A stretch of DNA of 64,000 nucleotides. Origin: Trichoderma breve (lineage: Eukaryota > Ascomycota > Sordariomycetes > Hypocreales > Hypocreaceae). Location: NCBI RefSeq assembly GCF_028502605.1, contig NC_079233.1, positions 6,262,001-6,326,000 on the forward strand, in the 5' to 3' direction. Positions 32,124-44,262 of the stretch are shown piece by piece. Every line of letters starts with the position of its first letter. The stretch's first letter is position 1. Both the position numbers and the translations under genes were made by a program. The notes under the pieces are model-generated. The model searched no databases and was not told the origin of the DNA. It worked only from the letters and a program-made list of their open reading frames with translations.

Positions 32124-33579
32124 ATGGCATCACGTTCCGTCCAACGGATGACGACTCTGTCTGAAGAGATCTCAGCCAAGACCAAGATTATCACCGACCA
32201 CCTCACCGCCAAAGGTCTAGATGCTGCATCATTCGATGTCAATGGGCTTGTCGAGTTTCCCATCTCTCAAGACGATGAAGAGCCATACAAGGCTCGATTA
32301 GATCTTATAGCTCTAACCAAAGAGCTGCATGACATTGCTCTCGGCCCAAAGGAAGGCTTGAGGTACTTGGCTTGGGATGTAAGCTACATGTCGACAATCA
32401 GCTACTTGAGCTATGGGAGCTGAGCTAACACTTCTTCTCACTTATTCAGTGTGTCAACACTCTATCTCTTCAATCAATATGGGAATTCAAGATTGCCGAT
32501 GCTGTGCCCCTCGACGGCATCATCTCATATGAAGATCTCACAGCAAAAGTCAGGGAGGTGAACAATGGACTCAACATCTCCCTGCTCGATCTACGCCGTC
32601 TCATCCGCCACGCAATGACAAACAACATCTTCATAGAGCCTAAAAAGGGATTTGTGGCTCACTCGCGTACTTCACAACTCATCCGAGAGGACGCTCCTCT
32701 GCGCAACTGGGTTGGCTTCATGTGCAATGACCTGTGGCTACCGGTTGCCAACGTCATCCCGGCGATGAAGAAGTGGCCTGCGAGTGAAGAGTCCACAGAG
32801 ACTGGTGTCAATCTTGCGTATAAGCAGGATCTTCCTTGGTTCGATTTTATCCAACAGGATGCAGTGTTTTCCAGGAGATATAATCTGGCTATGCAAGCCC
32901 ATGGCAGCGGAGAGGGCTATTCCATGCAATCAGTAATCGAAGGATATCCATGGGGCAAGCTCCCTCAAGATGCAACAGTAGTCGATGTAAGTCGTGCCCG
33001 TTCTACTCCCTCCAATGACATATAAAGCCTCACAAGGCGCATACTAACAGATATATGTGCTAGATGGGTGGCAACCAGGGCTACATCTCCTTCGCCATCG
33101 CAGAATCCTTCCCGAATCTCACCTTCATCGTCCAAGATACCCCAGGCATGCGCACCCCAGAGACCATTGGCAAAGTCCCCGACCATCTTCAATCGAGAGT
33201 CGAACTCACCACTCACGATTTCTTCACGCCGCAGCCCGTTGTCGCCGACGCTTACTTCTTTCGCATGATCTTTCACGGCTTTTCAGATAAATACTGCCTA
33301 CAAATTCTTCGAGCGCTGATCCCTTCATTGAGGAAAGGGGCAAAGGTCATCATCAACGACGGCGCTTTACCAGAACCTGGGACGGCTGGGTACATCGAGG
33401 AGAAGACCATGAGGACGCTGGACCTGTTCATGCAAGTCACTGTGAATGCCAGGGAAAGGGAACCGGATGATTGGAGACAATTGTTTGCGAGGGCAGATGG
33501 TCGGTTTAAGTTTAACGACATTTGGAGACCGGAGAAGTCGAGGATGTGGTTCGTCGAGGCGGAGTGGACTGGGGAGTGA
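32124..33579 (+). CDS. O-methyltransferase (class I, plant-COMT/StcP-like)
   Basis: SAM-dependent O-methyltransferase of the Methyltransf_2 family (sterigmatocystin 8-O-methyltransferase-like), acting on phenolic or polyketide hydroxyls. Exons 32124-32378, 32450-32986 and 33064-33579 give 435 residues. The N-terminal helical dimerisation region contains a winged-helix segment (GIISYEDLTAKVRE then LRRLIRHAMTNNIFIE). SAM motif I is split by the last intron: VVD joined to MGGNQGYIS at 262-273, followed by LTFIVQDTPGM. The catalytic His region is FFRMIFHGFSDKYC (the His would be the general base), and INDGALPEPGT follows. No polyketide synthase or NRPS is in the window, so it is not evidently part of a cluster. 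Substrate unknown. Confidence 0.9.
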
Positions 33580-34137
33580 TGGGAGCTGGTAACTGAGATG
33601 CGAGGTAAGCTGATGCGACAGATAGAATTAACTGACGTCAACGTGTTGCCGATCTGAAGCTGATGATGAGAAACAAGTTTGAGAGGTGACAACGGCCGCA
33701 ATAAGACTGTAACATCGGTTAGGTTGATCGAGTTCTGCATATGTTCACTCCGTGGCCAAGGATGAGTGCCTGCTTACTGGTTAACAAGTCGCAGCTAATG
33801 CATCCCCATGCTACCACGTCGATCAGCTTACAAGCCTCCATCAATTCCCACCTTCGACAACTCGCTTCTCTTATATCAGATTCACGCTGGGCACAATTTT
33901 GTTTAGAATGCTAATGATACCCGGTGAGGGTGCTGTGTATTTAATAATATGCCGTTTAGGTCGTCTGTGCTTCGTGCTCATTACACTTCCAATGCGTCTC
34001 GTCCCGTACTCCCATGATAAAGAAAAGAAATACCCAAGCCCAATGCAAATCCCGCCTTATACCACAATGCAATGCAATAACCAAAAAATGGTTTAAATCG
34101 TTTTTCTTCGTCGAAAAAAAAAAAAGAAGAGGCAGAT
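33580..34137. other. Spacer between convergent genes
   Basis: Holds the 3' ends of the O-methyltransferase and the cerato-platanin gene, including an A-rich tract near 34114-34125. No gene could be supported. Confidence 0.5.
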
Positions 34138-34616
34138 TTAAAGACCGCAGTTCTTGACAGCGACCTGGCTAGCAGTAGCAGAAACACGGCCCAATGCAAC
34201 GGCCTGGCCACCGGTCAGAGCATTCATGGCGTCGAGCGCAATGTTGAAGCCGGCGGCGGCGTGGTCAACGGCCAGGACGTAGATGGTGTGGCCGCTGTAC
34301 GACAGCTTCCAGCAAGTTCCGCAGCTAGCAGAGTTCCAGCCGGCAACGGCCTGGACACCTCCGATGTATGGGAAGCGAGGGATCTGGCCCTGGGTCGACC
34401 AGTGGTATCTGGTCTCGAGGCCGTTGGGACCGTCAGAGCAGGAGACGACGTTGAGAGAGCGGGAGCCGTCGTCGTAGCCGGTATCATACGAGACTACAGG
34501 AGATGATTGTTAGTAAGAGAGTATGGTGAGGAAATGCAAAGGAGGAAGGTCTTACCGGTATCCGCAGAGACGGCGGCAGTGAAGAGAGCGAGCTTGAAGA
34601 GGTTGGACAATTGCAT
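34138..34616 (-). CDS. sm1: Cerato-platanin, Sm1/Epl1-like secreted elicitor
   Basis: Small secreted cerato-platanin. Minus-strand exons 34556-34616 and 34138-34493 give exactly 138 residues, the length of Trichoderma Sm1/Epl1. Signal peptide [18 protein letters not shown]; the mature protein begins [16 protein letters not shown]. Conserved features: four Cys as two disulfides ([22 protein letters not shown]), the [20 protein letters not shown] core and the [12 protein letters not shown] strand. Cerato-platanins fold as a double-psi beta-barrel, bind chitin oligomers, self-assemble at interfaces and induce plant defence when secreted by Trichoderma. The match to the Trichoderma proteins is from memory of the family and supports the genus assignment. 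The intron interrupts the codon just after the signal peptide. Confidence 0.95.
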
Positions 34617-37247
34617 CTTGACTGGTGTGCAGAGTGAATTGATATCAACGAAAGTCGAGTCGAGAGTGGATAATAATGTTGATTGCGAGGATGAGCAAGT
34701 ATATTGATGCCGAGATAGAGATGCAGAAGATTGAAGCTGATGGTTCTGAGCAGATGCCATCTAAGACGAGGACAAGCTCAGTCTTTATACACGAGCGCAA
34801 CGCAGTCTGCCCATCATCACCGCTTCAAGCTTTCCCCATCGAGACTCGAGTTTGCCTCCTCCCTTCCCGATGCATCGTAGTATCCAGCCATCGCCAAGTC
34901 CTTCCGCCTCCTCCTTCTCGTATGGCTACCTACATACGTACATACACATACTCGTGCATGAGAAGCTACAGCAAAGCCAGCAGGGACCAGCAAAAAACTG
35001 ACTCGTCAACTGCAAAAACACTCAGGTAAGTTGTCCGGCTCTGCTGTTCGTGTCCGATCATCTGATGCCGATTCGGTCCACAAATAGTAGCAACACCACA
35101 TCATCCTTGTATCTCCACTGCCGCCTCCCCATAAAATACTAGATCCTAGCAATAAGAAATAATAACCCGGGCTCGCTGCTTGTTTGTCTGCCGAGCTGAT
35201 GCTAGGCTAGTACCAACAGCAGAGCCAGCGGGCGACAAAGAACAAGATCCGCTGCGTTGGTACGTGGTACGTGCGGCGCGGGCCACTCTGTTGCGGTGAT
35301 ACAAGTACGAGTTACCGGCCTTTTTCGAGTCTATGTCCGGCGCAAGCGGACTCGATGCTGTGCAAGCCGAGAAGGAATCCATAAGCCGCCAAAGTTCGCG
35401 TACGGAGTATAACTAGACTAGATACTTGCTGGGAGTGGAATCATGATATCGTCAATTAAGCTCGTATTCTTGGCTTTGGGTTAGAAGATGGCTGCCCACA
35501 ACGTTTCATTCTCGGCTGCTCTCGTCTTAGTCCAACAATCTAACAATCTAATTATACTCCAATTGTCCACTCGTCTACATACGAAGACGACCTCGATCCA
35601 TTCAAATTCCACCCCCTCTAGATCTCTCAACAATGTCCCGCTTCCAAGACAAATCATCACGTCTTACTGCACGACCCTCTCTCCGGGCCATCGGGCGATT
35701 CCCTCAACCTTCTCACCTTCCCACCCCCCTAGTCGTCCAACCAGCTTCCCCAGACGCGGGACCCTTGGAGAGCATCGCCACAGCCGCGATTAGTGCGAAG
35801 CAGTGCCGATCCGGCTCGTATTGATGACGCAGTGTGCCGGCCAGGTGATGCGGGTTGTACGAGAAATGGGCGGGCTGGCGGTATGGCTGCGTGTTAGTTG
35901 AAGCCCAACGGTGGGCTGGCGGCATTTTGCCTGTTTGCCTTTGTTCTTCCTGCTTTCTCAACGGATGGCTTGTTTGATTCGTTCTGGAGCACTCTCTAGA
36001 ACCCCTTCACATGTACGCACCCGCGATCTTTTCACCGCGTGACGGCGTGTACCACCAGCATATACGAACGAAAAAAAAGAATGCATAAAAACAAAGGACG
36101 GACGAAAATGCGGGTAGGCGTCGTCCCAGCGTCCACTCTTCCCAGCCTCTAGCTCAGGTAGCTTGGTAGGCTTGCTTCTAAGGTCCGCAGCGGAGTAACG
36201 TCAAATGCCCGGCAATGCCCATAATTCTTGTTCGAATAAGGCAAAGCTATGTGCAACCGCCGCTGCGGCCGACGATTTCGACCCGAGGGACCCGGCAAAG
36301 CTTGACCGGGGGTGTCGTTTTACAGCACGCCTGTTGGATTTTTAGGAGGCGAAGAGGAGGAGCTGAGTTAATACGGGAGGGATCGTACGCCAAGGGACGT
36401 TTTGTAGTTGAAGCTTGGCAGATGTCAACTCCGAAGGAATCGTATCCACACGTAAGGCGTTGACAGTTGAGATGGCCCTTTCATAAACCTACCGGTACGT
36501 ATTGTTAGTCGCAGCTCTGCCTGTTGCATCGGGTTTTAAATTCCCGAGCAGCCTGATCGGTCCACAATAACTGATCTACGCGTTTGTTGTACGATTACTG
36601 TATCTTGCGGTGGTAGGACAGGCTTCATGCATGCGAAAAAGCGTACTACCGGCGTTGTAAGAGTGGTGACGAGAATAACGTGTAGCGCCAGTAACACGAT
36701 GGTCCCTTTGGAATCATAATGACAAGGACTGAGGAATTCCTTTTCTCGTTGCATAGGACTTTTTGATTCTTCTCTTTTCGCGATATCGGATGGACTAGTA
36801 CTCTCATGCTGGCAATGCATCTGTAGGTGGCCGGCGGTGATACCCCATTAAAACCATTAGAACCCGATAACCCGAACGGTGAATCGCCGACGCCCCAAGA
36901 TGGATAATAGTGAATCCCCTTGATAGAGCACATAGTACAGAGTACATAGTCTGAATTTTTGGCCTATTTTCGCGATGGGGCCAACCGTATCGTAACCATC
37001 GGGAGAGAGGTCTAGCAACAGTAAACAACTCTAGAGCTGTTTCAACTCATTCACACGGATGGATGCCCACTCAAGTGCTTGAACAGCAGAATAAGACCAA
37101 GTATATGTAAATATACAACGCAAATCGCCATCAATACGCTCAAATTCAAGATTTATTTAATACCATATACTGATTTATGATATCCATTTCCAACGTACAC
37201 GCTATCCCATCAATTGATACTCCGATACCTGGGCCTAGTCTAGGGCC
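34617..37247. other. 2.6-kb intergenic region
   Basis: Upstream region of the cerato-platanin gene at the left and 3' flank of the GNAT gene at the right. A TACGGAGTA motif lies at 35401-35409. Several open frames of 60-100 codons show no family features, and I do not call them genes. Confidence 0.45.
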
Positions 37248-37865
37248 TCACACTGGGAACTCCTCGCCATCTCCCCAAAACGGAAAGTCTTGTCCCTCCA
37301 TCTTCTTCATACCCGGCAATACAAAAACGACGCACTTGTTGCCGCTCATCATGACATGCCCGCCATCCACCATTTTTAACTTTTCGGCAATCCTCTTCGA
37401 CGCGACATTCGAATCACTCGTTACAAGGCATATCTCCTTGATGCCAAACTCCTCCGTAATATAGCGAAGGACCCTTGTTGCACCCTCAGTGCCGTAGCCG
37501 CTTTTACGGTGCTCTGGCAAAACCATGTAGCCTATATCAATCGGAACTTCTGGTGTGCGGCGACAGAGATTAACGATGCCGATGCGCGGTCCTGAGGCAT
37601 CTCCCAGGCGCGCAAGGTAGATGGCAGCATCTTTGGAGAGGCGGCCGTGGGAGTCGGATGGTTTTAGCATGACGGAGTAGGTTAGACGGCGAATATCTTT
37701 GCCGGTCCAGTTACCGTCTGTAGGACCCCCTCCAGGCATATCCATATTGAACATCATGACGACGAAATCAAGATCGTCTTCATCATTCATGTTAAAGAGT
37801 GTAAGAGCAAGACGCTCAGTGTGAAGAACGGGTGCGAAAACATCTTCGGGCTGTAGGCTTCCCAT
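37248..37865 (-). CDS. GNAT-family N-acetyltransferase
   Basis: Intronless 205-residue acetyltransferase of the GNAT (RimJ/RimL-like, Acetyltransf_3) group. The N-terminal start is the RimJ-like HTERLALTLFN. The acetyl-CoA pyrophosphate-binding loop is EHRKSGYGTEGA at 118-129, preceded by the beta-strand IDIGYMVLP. The C-terminal NVASKRIAEKLKMVDGG is the typical GNAT motif that ends the fold. No signal peptide, so cytosolic. The substrate (amino group of a protein, amino acid or small molecule) cannot be told from sequence. Start is the ATG at 37865. Confidence 0.88.
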   Translation of the reverse strand: MGSLQPEDVFAPVLHTERLALTLFNMNDEDDLDFVVMMFNMDMPGGGPTDGNWTGKDIRRLTYSVMLKPSDSHGRLSKDAAIYLARLGDASGPRIGIVNLCRRTPEVPIDIGYMVLPEHRKSGYGTEGATRVLRYITEEFGIKEICLVTSDSNVASKRIAEKLKMVDGGHVMMSGNKCVVFVLPGMKKMEGQDFPFWGDGEEFPV

Positions 37866-39184
37866 GATGGATGATGGTGGTTTGTTGAGTTGCCCTGCTG
37901 GTGATGAGAAAGTACCTATATGGAGTTGGCCCCTGTTGCTCGCAGAGAAAGAATGACTAGAATGAACGACGATAGGAAGTGGAGGGGATATTATTCAAGA
38001 AGTATTTAATAGTTCTCCTATTGTTGAACAACATATGGATGGCTTTTTACCCTGCTAGGGGTTCCGTCCTAGGGCTGACTCCGAGACTTCAAAGGTTCCA
38101 ACGTTATAAGCACTATGCCAGACTAAACATCCGTGATTATGTTCTAGACCAATTTGCATGGTGGACGGGAATAAAATATAAGAGAAGAAGGATCTGGTCT
38201 TTGGAAACACCGAGCAGCTATCACGTTGGCGTCCAATCAGGACGAACTTTTAGGAAGCGGAGGATTAGCACTGCCATACATCTCCGCACCTATACATAAC
38301 ACGCCCACTTCTTGGCCCTACCTTTTCCCATTTTTGAATATTACGGTGGAATAGCTCATACCTATGTATATGTTAGCATCTTGGCACAACTCATCTTCAA
38401 AAGCTATTCATTATGTACTGATATAGTTGAGATTGCATTGGATTTACTTGCACGTTATTTATATCCGTAGATCAGATATAGGACCGCAACTTATAGCCCC
38501 CTCTCAGGCTTCAGTTTAGAAGTCGGCACTTATACCCCGCCAAGTGTAACTTCATGGCATAGATTGCACCAAATATGGGCAAAGTAGGTCAGCTTTTAGC
38601 AAACTATGAGAAACCGCATGAATCTTTATCAAAAGAAATGCAGACAGTAAATCAATCACGCGGGAATAGTAGAGGAAAGCTGCATGCTACCTGATGGCGG
38701 ATAGCAGCGGTAGCTAGACCTCTTGTGGTTCGGCATTGGATCTCCCGTGTATGCAACCGGTTTCATTACCATTGGGATGAATAAAAGCCTTCATCAATTG
38801 ATAGAAGCAAGATGCTAATCCCCCAATCACAAAATCGCATGATTCTTCGTCTGCAATCTTCTGCAAGGGAACCTGGAAGCTTTCAAACATGAACATGCGA
38901 TGGAGGGTCTGATAAGCCCCGCTATCGATAGATGAGCTCCGGTTATCGGTGCTGTCAAACCGCAACGCCATGGCTTGGCTTGGGCCAGCCGGGCAGACAT
39001 TTTTCTTTCCCAAACCTTCAACAAGCCAACAGAAACTGGCCAACTAGCCAATTCAACATCTGTTTGGCCGGAACTCGCAGACAAAGATCTTTTCCGTCCC
39101 TGCTCTTCCTTTGAGGAATTCCGCCTGCTGAAACGAATCGAGACGAGCGAACACGAATAAGCCCGACAGCCGTCTCTGCCCGCC
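37866..39184. other. 1.3-kb intergenic region
   Basis: Lies between the divergent GNAT gene and the homoserine kinase gene. A 106-codon open frame (37979-38299, plus) shows no recognised domain. The large minus-strand frame reaching into 39402 is a shadow of the kinase gene. Confidence 0.45.
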
Positions 39185-40412
39185 ATGGAGTCATTCGTGA
39201 TCAAGACTCCGTGCTCCAGCGCCAACATTGGCCCTGGCTTCGACGTCATCGGCCTCGCATTGTCCATGTATCTCGAGCTGCACGTCACCATCGACCGCTC
39301 AAAGACAAAGTCGGAGCATCCCCTCAACTGCAGGGTGACGTACGAAGGCCAGGGTGAAGAGTCTGGCGATATTAGCCTGGATCCGCAGAGCAACCTCATC
39401 ACCAGGGTTGCGCTCTATGTCCTGCGATGTCACGATCAGCGCAGCTTCCCGATCGAGACCCATGTCCACATCAAGAACCCCATTCCGCTGGGCAGAGGAC
39501 TGGGAAGTTCTGGAGCAGCTGTTGTTGCTGGCGTGATGCTTGGCAAGGAAGTTGGTGGTCTGCACCACTTGGATCAGGACCGGCTGTTTGACTATTGCCT
39601 GATGATCGGTGCGTCTACTATTAAATGGTTTATGCCATGCATTGATACAACCATGGAACCTGTGCTAACACAATCCTTACCGTGCAGAGAGACATCCTGA
39701 CAATGTCGGCGCCGCCCTCTTCGGAGGATTCGTCGGTACCTATTTGATGCCATTGAAGCCCGAGGATGCTTCAAGAGTTGAGATCCCGTTGAGTGAAGTG
39801 TTGCCTGCACCAGCAGGAGGAGTCGACACCGGCAAGCGACCTCCGGAGCCCCCACACGGAATTGGTCACCACATCAAGTTCCCGTGGAACAAGGAGATCA
39901 AGGCCGTCGCCATCATCCCCGACTTCATTGTCCCTACTCACGACGCCCGAGCTGTCCTGCCGCCAAACTACCAGCGTTCCGATGTGGTAAGTATCCAACA
40001 CACTTACGGCACCTAAAAAAGTGCTCTTCTGGAGCTAACCATGTGGTTTCTTTAGGTCTTCAACCTGCAGCGGATAGCCCTGCTTCCTGTTGCTCTCGGC
40101 CAATCGCCACCTGACCCAGAGCTCATTAACCTTGCCATGCAAGACAAAGTTCACCAGCCCTACCGTCAAACACTCATCCCTGGCCTGTGCGAGATTGTTG
40201 AATCCATGTCTCCAAAGACCCATCCGGGATTCCTCGGCGTGTGCCTCTCTGGTGCCGGCCCCACCATCTTGGCCCTTGCCATTTCCAACTTTGAGGACAT
40301 TGCCAATCAGATCATTGCTACTCTGAGAAAGCACAACGAAAATAAGAATCTGGCCTGCCAGTGGCTAGTCTTGGAACCTGCGGATGGAACCCACGTTGTT
40401 CGATCAAGCTGA
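39185..40412 (+). CDS. thr1: Homoserine kinase
   Basis: Homoserine kinase (EC 2.7.1.39) phosphorylates homoserine to O-phosphohomoserine, the penultimate step of threonine synthesis; cytosolic. Exons 39185-39608, 39688-39986 and 40056-40412 give 359 residues, the length of yeast Thr1. It belongs to the GHMP kinase superfamily: N-terminal PCSSANIGPGFDVIGLAL, ATP-binding PLGRGLGSSGAAV at 101-113, then ERHPDNVGAALFGGF. The C-terminal GHMP motif is GVCLSGAGPTILAL. It converges with an amidohydrolase gene, with 241 bp between stop codons. Housekeeping biosynthetic gene; nothing unusual seen. Confidence 0.96.
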
Positions 40413-40653
40413 ATTGGAGATGATATCCAGTATAGGCGTTTTGGTATCTCCCCTCTTGGATGCTGACATTCTGGGCGTTATTGGAAAGATGAGTGAGATG
40501 AGCTGTAAGCGTAATGAATAATAAGATAGAACCCAAAATTGTCACGAGGCTTTTATCAACGAACGATTATGAGCGATGATTGCTAGATGAGGTGTAGGTA
40601 CATTGGTATTTCACATCATATAACCAGTCCAATCTTGACAAATTCCAATGCAA

Positions 40654-42336
40654 TTAGACCAAGTTATTGGGATCAATGTAAAACAACTTGGTCACTCCAT
40701 CCAATGCCTTCTCCATATCGCCTCCCCAAGACTTTTTGCCCGCCTGAATCACTCGCTGGCGACTCTTCAACAGCTCTTGCGCGATATCAGGCCACTCCAA
40801 TCGCGTCTTGGCAGGCTTCAAATCTGACAGTGAAAGATCAAGATCAACAGGGACGAGGCTTCCGCGCTGCTTCACAATCCTTCCGTCCACGATAACCGTC
40901 TCAATATCTGCAATTGAGGAGTGCAGCACAACTGCAGCCACGGGATCTTCCTCCGAAGCGCAGATCATGCCAGGAGTGAGACCGTCGAAAATGACAATGT
41001 CGGCGAGCTTGCCCTCTTCAAGAGACCCGAGCTGATCTTCCATGCCGATAGCTCTAGCGCCACCGATAGTTCCCAGGCGAAAGACTTCTTGCACAGACAA
41101 AGTGAGGTGCTTTGGGGCTTTTCCAGCCTCGATGAGAGCTGAGTTGCGGAGTCCGCGCTCTGCCTGCAAGCCGAGTCGCATTTGGTTGATGAGGCTGGAT
41201 CCGTTGTTGCTGTGGCAGTCGACGCCGAGAGAGCTGATGGACTTGGTGTCGTCGCGGAAACAGACTGGATATCCTAGACCCATCTGGATCTCGGTATCTG
41301 GCGTTGACGAGATACTAGCCTTGACTTCAGAAAGTTTCTTGGCATCAGCATCTGTGAGGTTAGTTGCATGGGAGAGAAGAATGTCTGGACCGAGGACGCC
41401 ATGGCCCTCAAGCATGTCCACAATGGAATGTTGACCTTTCTACCAAGTTAGCTTCCCAGGATCATACAATTGATTGAATCATAGAGCCAGGCAAACTAAC
41501 CGAAGATTGCGCCGCGGCAGTAATGAGTAGTAATGACCTTGGCTCCAGCTTGTCGACACCGCTGATACAGATCCGTTACAGTCTCCTTCGGGAGGAACAA
41601 GGCGTCAAATGCCAACCCAACGCTTACTCGCCCACCGCCATACGGACCAGCCTTAATGAGCTCCTCGACTTGTTCGACAGCCCATCTTGGTAGAAAATCC
41701 GTGTCCACGGTGATTTCGGGCTCCCACTGTTTTACTCTTGTGGTGGGTGCATAGCAGAAGGTGGAGCGGATTCCTGAGGACGCAGCTGCAGCGATAGCAT
41801 TTGTGTCTGAAAGAGTCAGCCGGTGACTTATACACAAAAAGAGTTTTACAACTTACTGTGAGCTGGTGAGTAGTTCATGTGCGCGTGATCCACAACTGTG
41901 GTTGTGCCCGCGTTCAATGCCTCGAGACAGCCTCCCAGCTCTCCCCAAAAGATGTCTTCAGGGGTATAGTTGAATGACTGCATATTGCCTAATGAACATG
42001 TCAGTCACTGCGTTGAAATTGTCTACCATTACATTAAGAAGCTTGAAACTTACCAGCGGGGACATACTCAAGCAAGCTGTGATCCGCATGTCGCCCCTTA
42101 AGCTGCGTCTGCCACACATGGTGATGCGTATCAATGAATCCGGGAGACACGATCTTGCCGGTGCAGTCTATTACCTGCGTCTTATCAGACGGGGCGTCTA
42201 TATGAGCCGCAATGCGAACAATCTTGTTTCCCTCAACGAGAAGTGAGTGGTTTCGAACAGCTGCAACAGGTTTGCTTTCTGTTGTGCCTGGCACCAAGAT
42301 GGTGGCATTGCGGAGGAGGATTGATGGAGCTGACAT
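40654..42336 (-). CDS. Amidohydrolase/deaminase (SsnA/AtzA-like metal-dependent hydrolase)
   Basis: Metal-dependent amidohydrolase of the amidohydrolase 1 family, related to chlorohydrolases and purine/SAH deaminases. Minus-strand exons 42054-42336, 41857-41988, 41501-41806 and 40654-41435 give 500 residues. The N-terminal metal motif DTHHHVWQ at 69-76 (His71, His73) precedes TTTVVDHAHMNYSP. The third metal His lies in LLSHATNLTD, and the Asp-containing GVDCHSNNGSSLINQMRLG closes the site. The C-terminal TIGGARAIGMEDQLGSLEEGKLADIVIFD is typical of the superfamily's small beta-domain. No signal peptide. Substrate not assignable; such fungal enzymes often deaminate or dechlorinate heterocycles. 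The upstream partner is a divergent glyoxalase-like gene. Confidence 0.9.
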
Positions 42337-43259
42337 GGTGGGCACTTGTGTAGCGATTCGCTGGATGGAGCTTGTATACTTGTATGCCTGTTTAAAGAGT
42401 CCTTCACTTGGGAGCAAGATGTCCCTTATATACTATATGAACGCAACGCAAGCGACAAAATAAATGTGATAGACAGTTCATGCGATGCGGAGAGGCCGGA
42501 ATTATGTTTTGGTTGATAATGTAAAGCCGAATCGGGACTATACCGTCTGGTTATTTACGGGCCATTTTAGGACGTAACAGTGACATGACACTATCTCGAT
42601 CAAAAGAATCGCAACTCGTCCCGGTTTTGTTTACTGTCTCATAAATATATAAACATGTTCATTGTATCAATAAAGAGTCATTTATTAGCATTTTGCATTG
42701 ATTTAACAGTTTGATGGTGACTTGAAGCATCGTTCATGCTGGCCGTTTGTAGTGAATACATTCCATATTATTGAGGGTTTCTGAACATTAGCGGATACAG
42801 ATGTAACATCCCATACTACCGCGATCAACCACTCCATCTCCCAACCGACATAGAGCTACACATTGAAATAAACACTAAAACATCACATGCAGGGTTCACT
42901 TATATCCTTCGCCTCCACATAATCCACTTATGGAAGAAATTTATAATCAGAAGCTGATTTTCTTACTTCAGATACGGAGTATCGGATGAATGTTTGATGG
43001 ATTTCGGAATACCGCCGTATGCCGAATTAGGAATACACGAAATAGCTGACGAGACTAACTGGGTTAGAGGCTCTGGCTCGGGTCGATTCTGTCGGAGTTT
43101 TAGCGACCTCACCATAAAAACCGGTGGAGTTTATAGGTGGTGATAATGTCCGTTTGGGGCAGACTTAAAAGCCCTGTGGAGAATGGATTTGACTTACACG
43201 CAGTCGAGAGAAGAGCAACAGATTGAATCGAGATATAAACAGAGCAGATATTTGCAGTC
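42337..43259. promoter_or_regulatory. Divergent promoter region, amidohydrolase/glyoxalase-like
   Basis: 923 bp between two divergent genes, with a TACGGAGTA motif at 42973-42981. Assignment as a shared promoter is positional. Confidence 0.45.
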
Positions 43260-44192
43260 ATGACTTCTCAATCTACCCCAGAGTCAACTTTTGACCATAT
43301 TATTCTTCTTATTCCACATGCCCAGCTTAAGTCAATCCCTCAATGGCTGTCAGAAGCCTTTACGATTCTCGACGGTGGCGTGCACGAGGGCGGCATGACT
43401 GAGAACAAGCTCATCATTTTCCAAGACGGCTTGTATTTAGAGCTCATTGCCTTTGTCGACGGCTTAAATCCGCAGCATAGAGCAATGCACCCGTGGGGCA
43501 AGCAACCAGACGGACACATCATCCACTGGGCTCATACCATCCTGAGCCGCGAAGAAGAAGAAGGCACGAATACATCAGAAGAACGGTTCCGTGCTATCCA
43601 AGCACGAATTCAGGATTCGAAAGTCGGAATTAAGTACCTTGATCCAGAGCCTGGGTTCAGGACAATGGCAGATGGATCGAAACGCATCTGGGCCAATGCT
43701 ATTCCCAACTTTGACAACTACAAAGGGCAAGTCTTGATCAATCAACAGCCTTTCTGGACAATTGATCGCACTCCGAGATCTCTTCGAGCACCTACTACGC
43801 CAGAAAATACGTCTCATCCATCAGGCGTTGTTGGCGTCGCCGCAATCTCTCTGTTCATCAAGGATAAGCAGACGTTGGATAACGTGGTTCCTCTCTACAA
43901 TGCTATTTTCAACAAGTCTGGTGTTGAAGAAACCGTGTCAGATAATGTTGTTCGATATAAATGGGAGGGCGCAGCGCCTGCTCACAGTGAGTTTGGAAGG
44001 AGACACTTCTACCTCTATCACGGAGTTGAAGGGGCCTTTACTGAGGAAGAGATGGCTGAGGCTAATGGAGTGGTGCCTGACATATTCATTAAGCTGTCAT
44101 TGTACACTAAGGGAGAAGCTGGCGTTGTCAAAGGAACTCTTGTTAAGGGAACGCTCATTACTCTTGAGTTGATTCCAGTTACATCTTCATAA
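43260..44192 (+). CDS. Glyoxalase-like domain protein
   Basis: Intronless 310-residue protein of the Glyoxalase_3-like (VOC superfamily) type. The N-terminal TFDHIILLIPHAQL and the later ENKLIIFQDGLYLELIAFVDG show the beta-alpha-beta pattern and the EL.A motif usual for this fungal group. The C-terminal half contains a second module (VVGVAAISLFIKDKQTL, then FGRRHFYLYHGVEGAF). No signal peptide, so probably cytosolic. VOC enzymes act on small carbonyls, antibiotics or aromatic rings; which one here is unknown. It converges with an NmrA-like gene, with 70 bp between stop codons. A repeated KGTLVKGTLI near the end looks like a small local duplication. Confidence 0.82.
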   Translation: MTSQSTPESTFDHIILLIPHAQLKSIPQWLSEAFTILDGGVHEGGMTENKLIIFQDGLYLELIAFVDGLNPQHRAMHPWGKQPDGHIIHWAHTILSREEEEGTNTSEERFRAIQARIQDSKVGIKYLDPEPGFRTMADGSKRIWANAIPNFDNYKGQVLINQQPFWTIDRTPRSLRAPTTPENTSHPSGVVGVAAISLFIKDKQTLDNVVPLYNAIFNKSGVEETVSDNVVRYKWEGAAPAHSEFGRRHFYLYHGVEGAFTEEEMAEANGVVPDIFIKLSLYTKGEAGVVKGTLVKGTLITLELIPVTSS

Positions 44193-44262
44193 TTCTAATG
44201 TGTAGCATATCTAGAGGGTGTCAACACATCATATACTTTGCTATGATCCGTATTTCCATTAA

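Noticed and set aside
30553..33579. Secondary-metabolite cluster
   Set aside because: Only two methyltransferases are present; there is no polyketide synthase, NRPS, terpene cyclase, P450 or dedicated exporter within reach.
38827..39402. 191-codon minus-strand open frame
   Set aside because: Overlaps the start of the homoserine kinase gene on the other strand and has no domain features.
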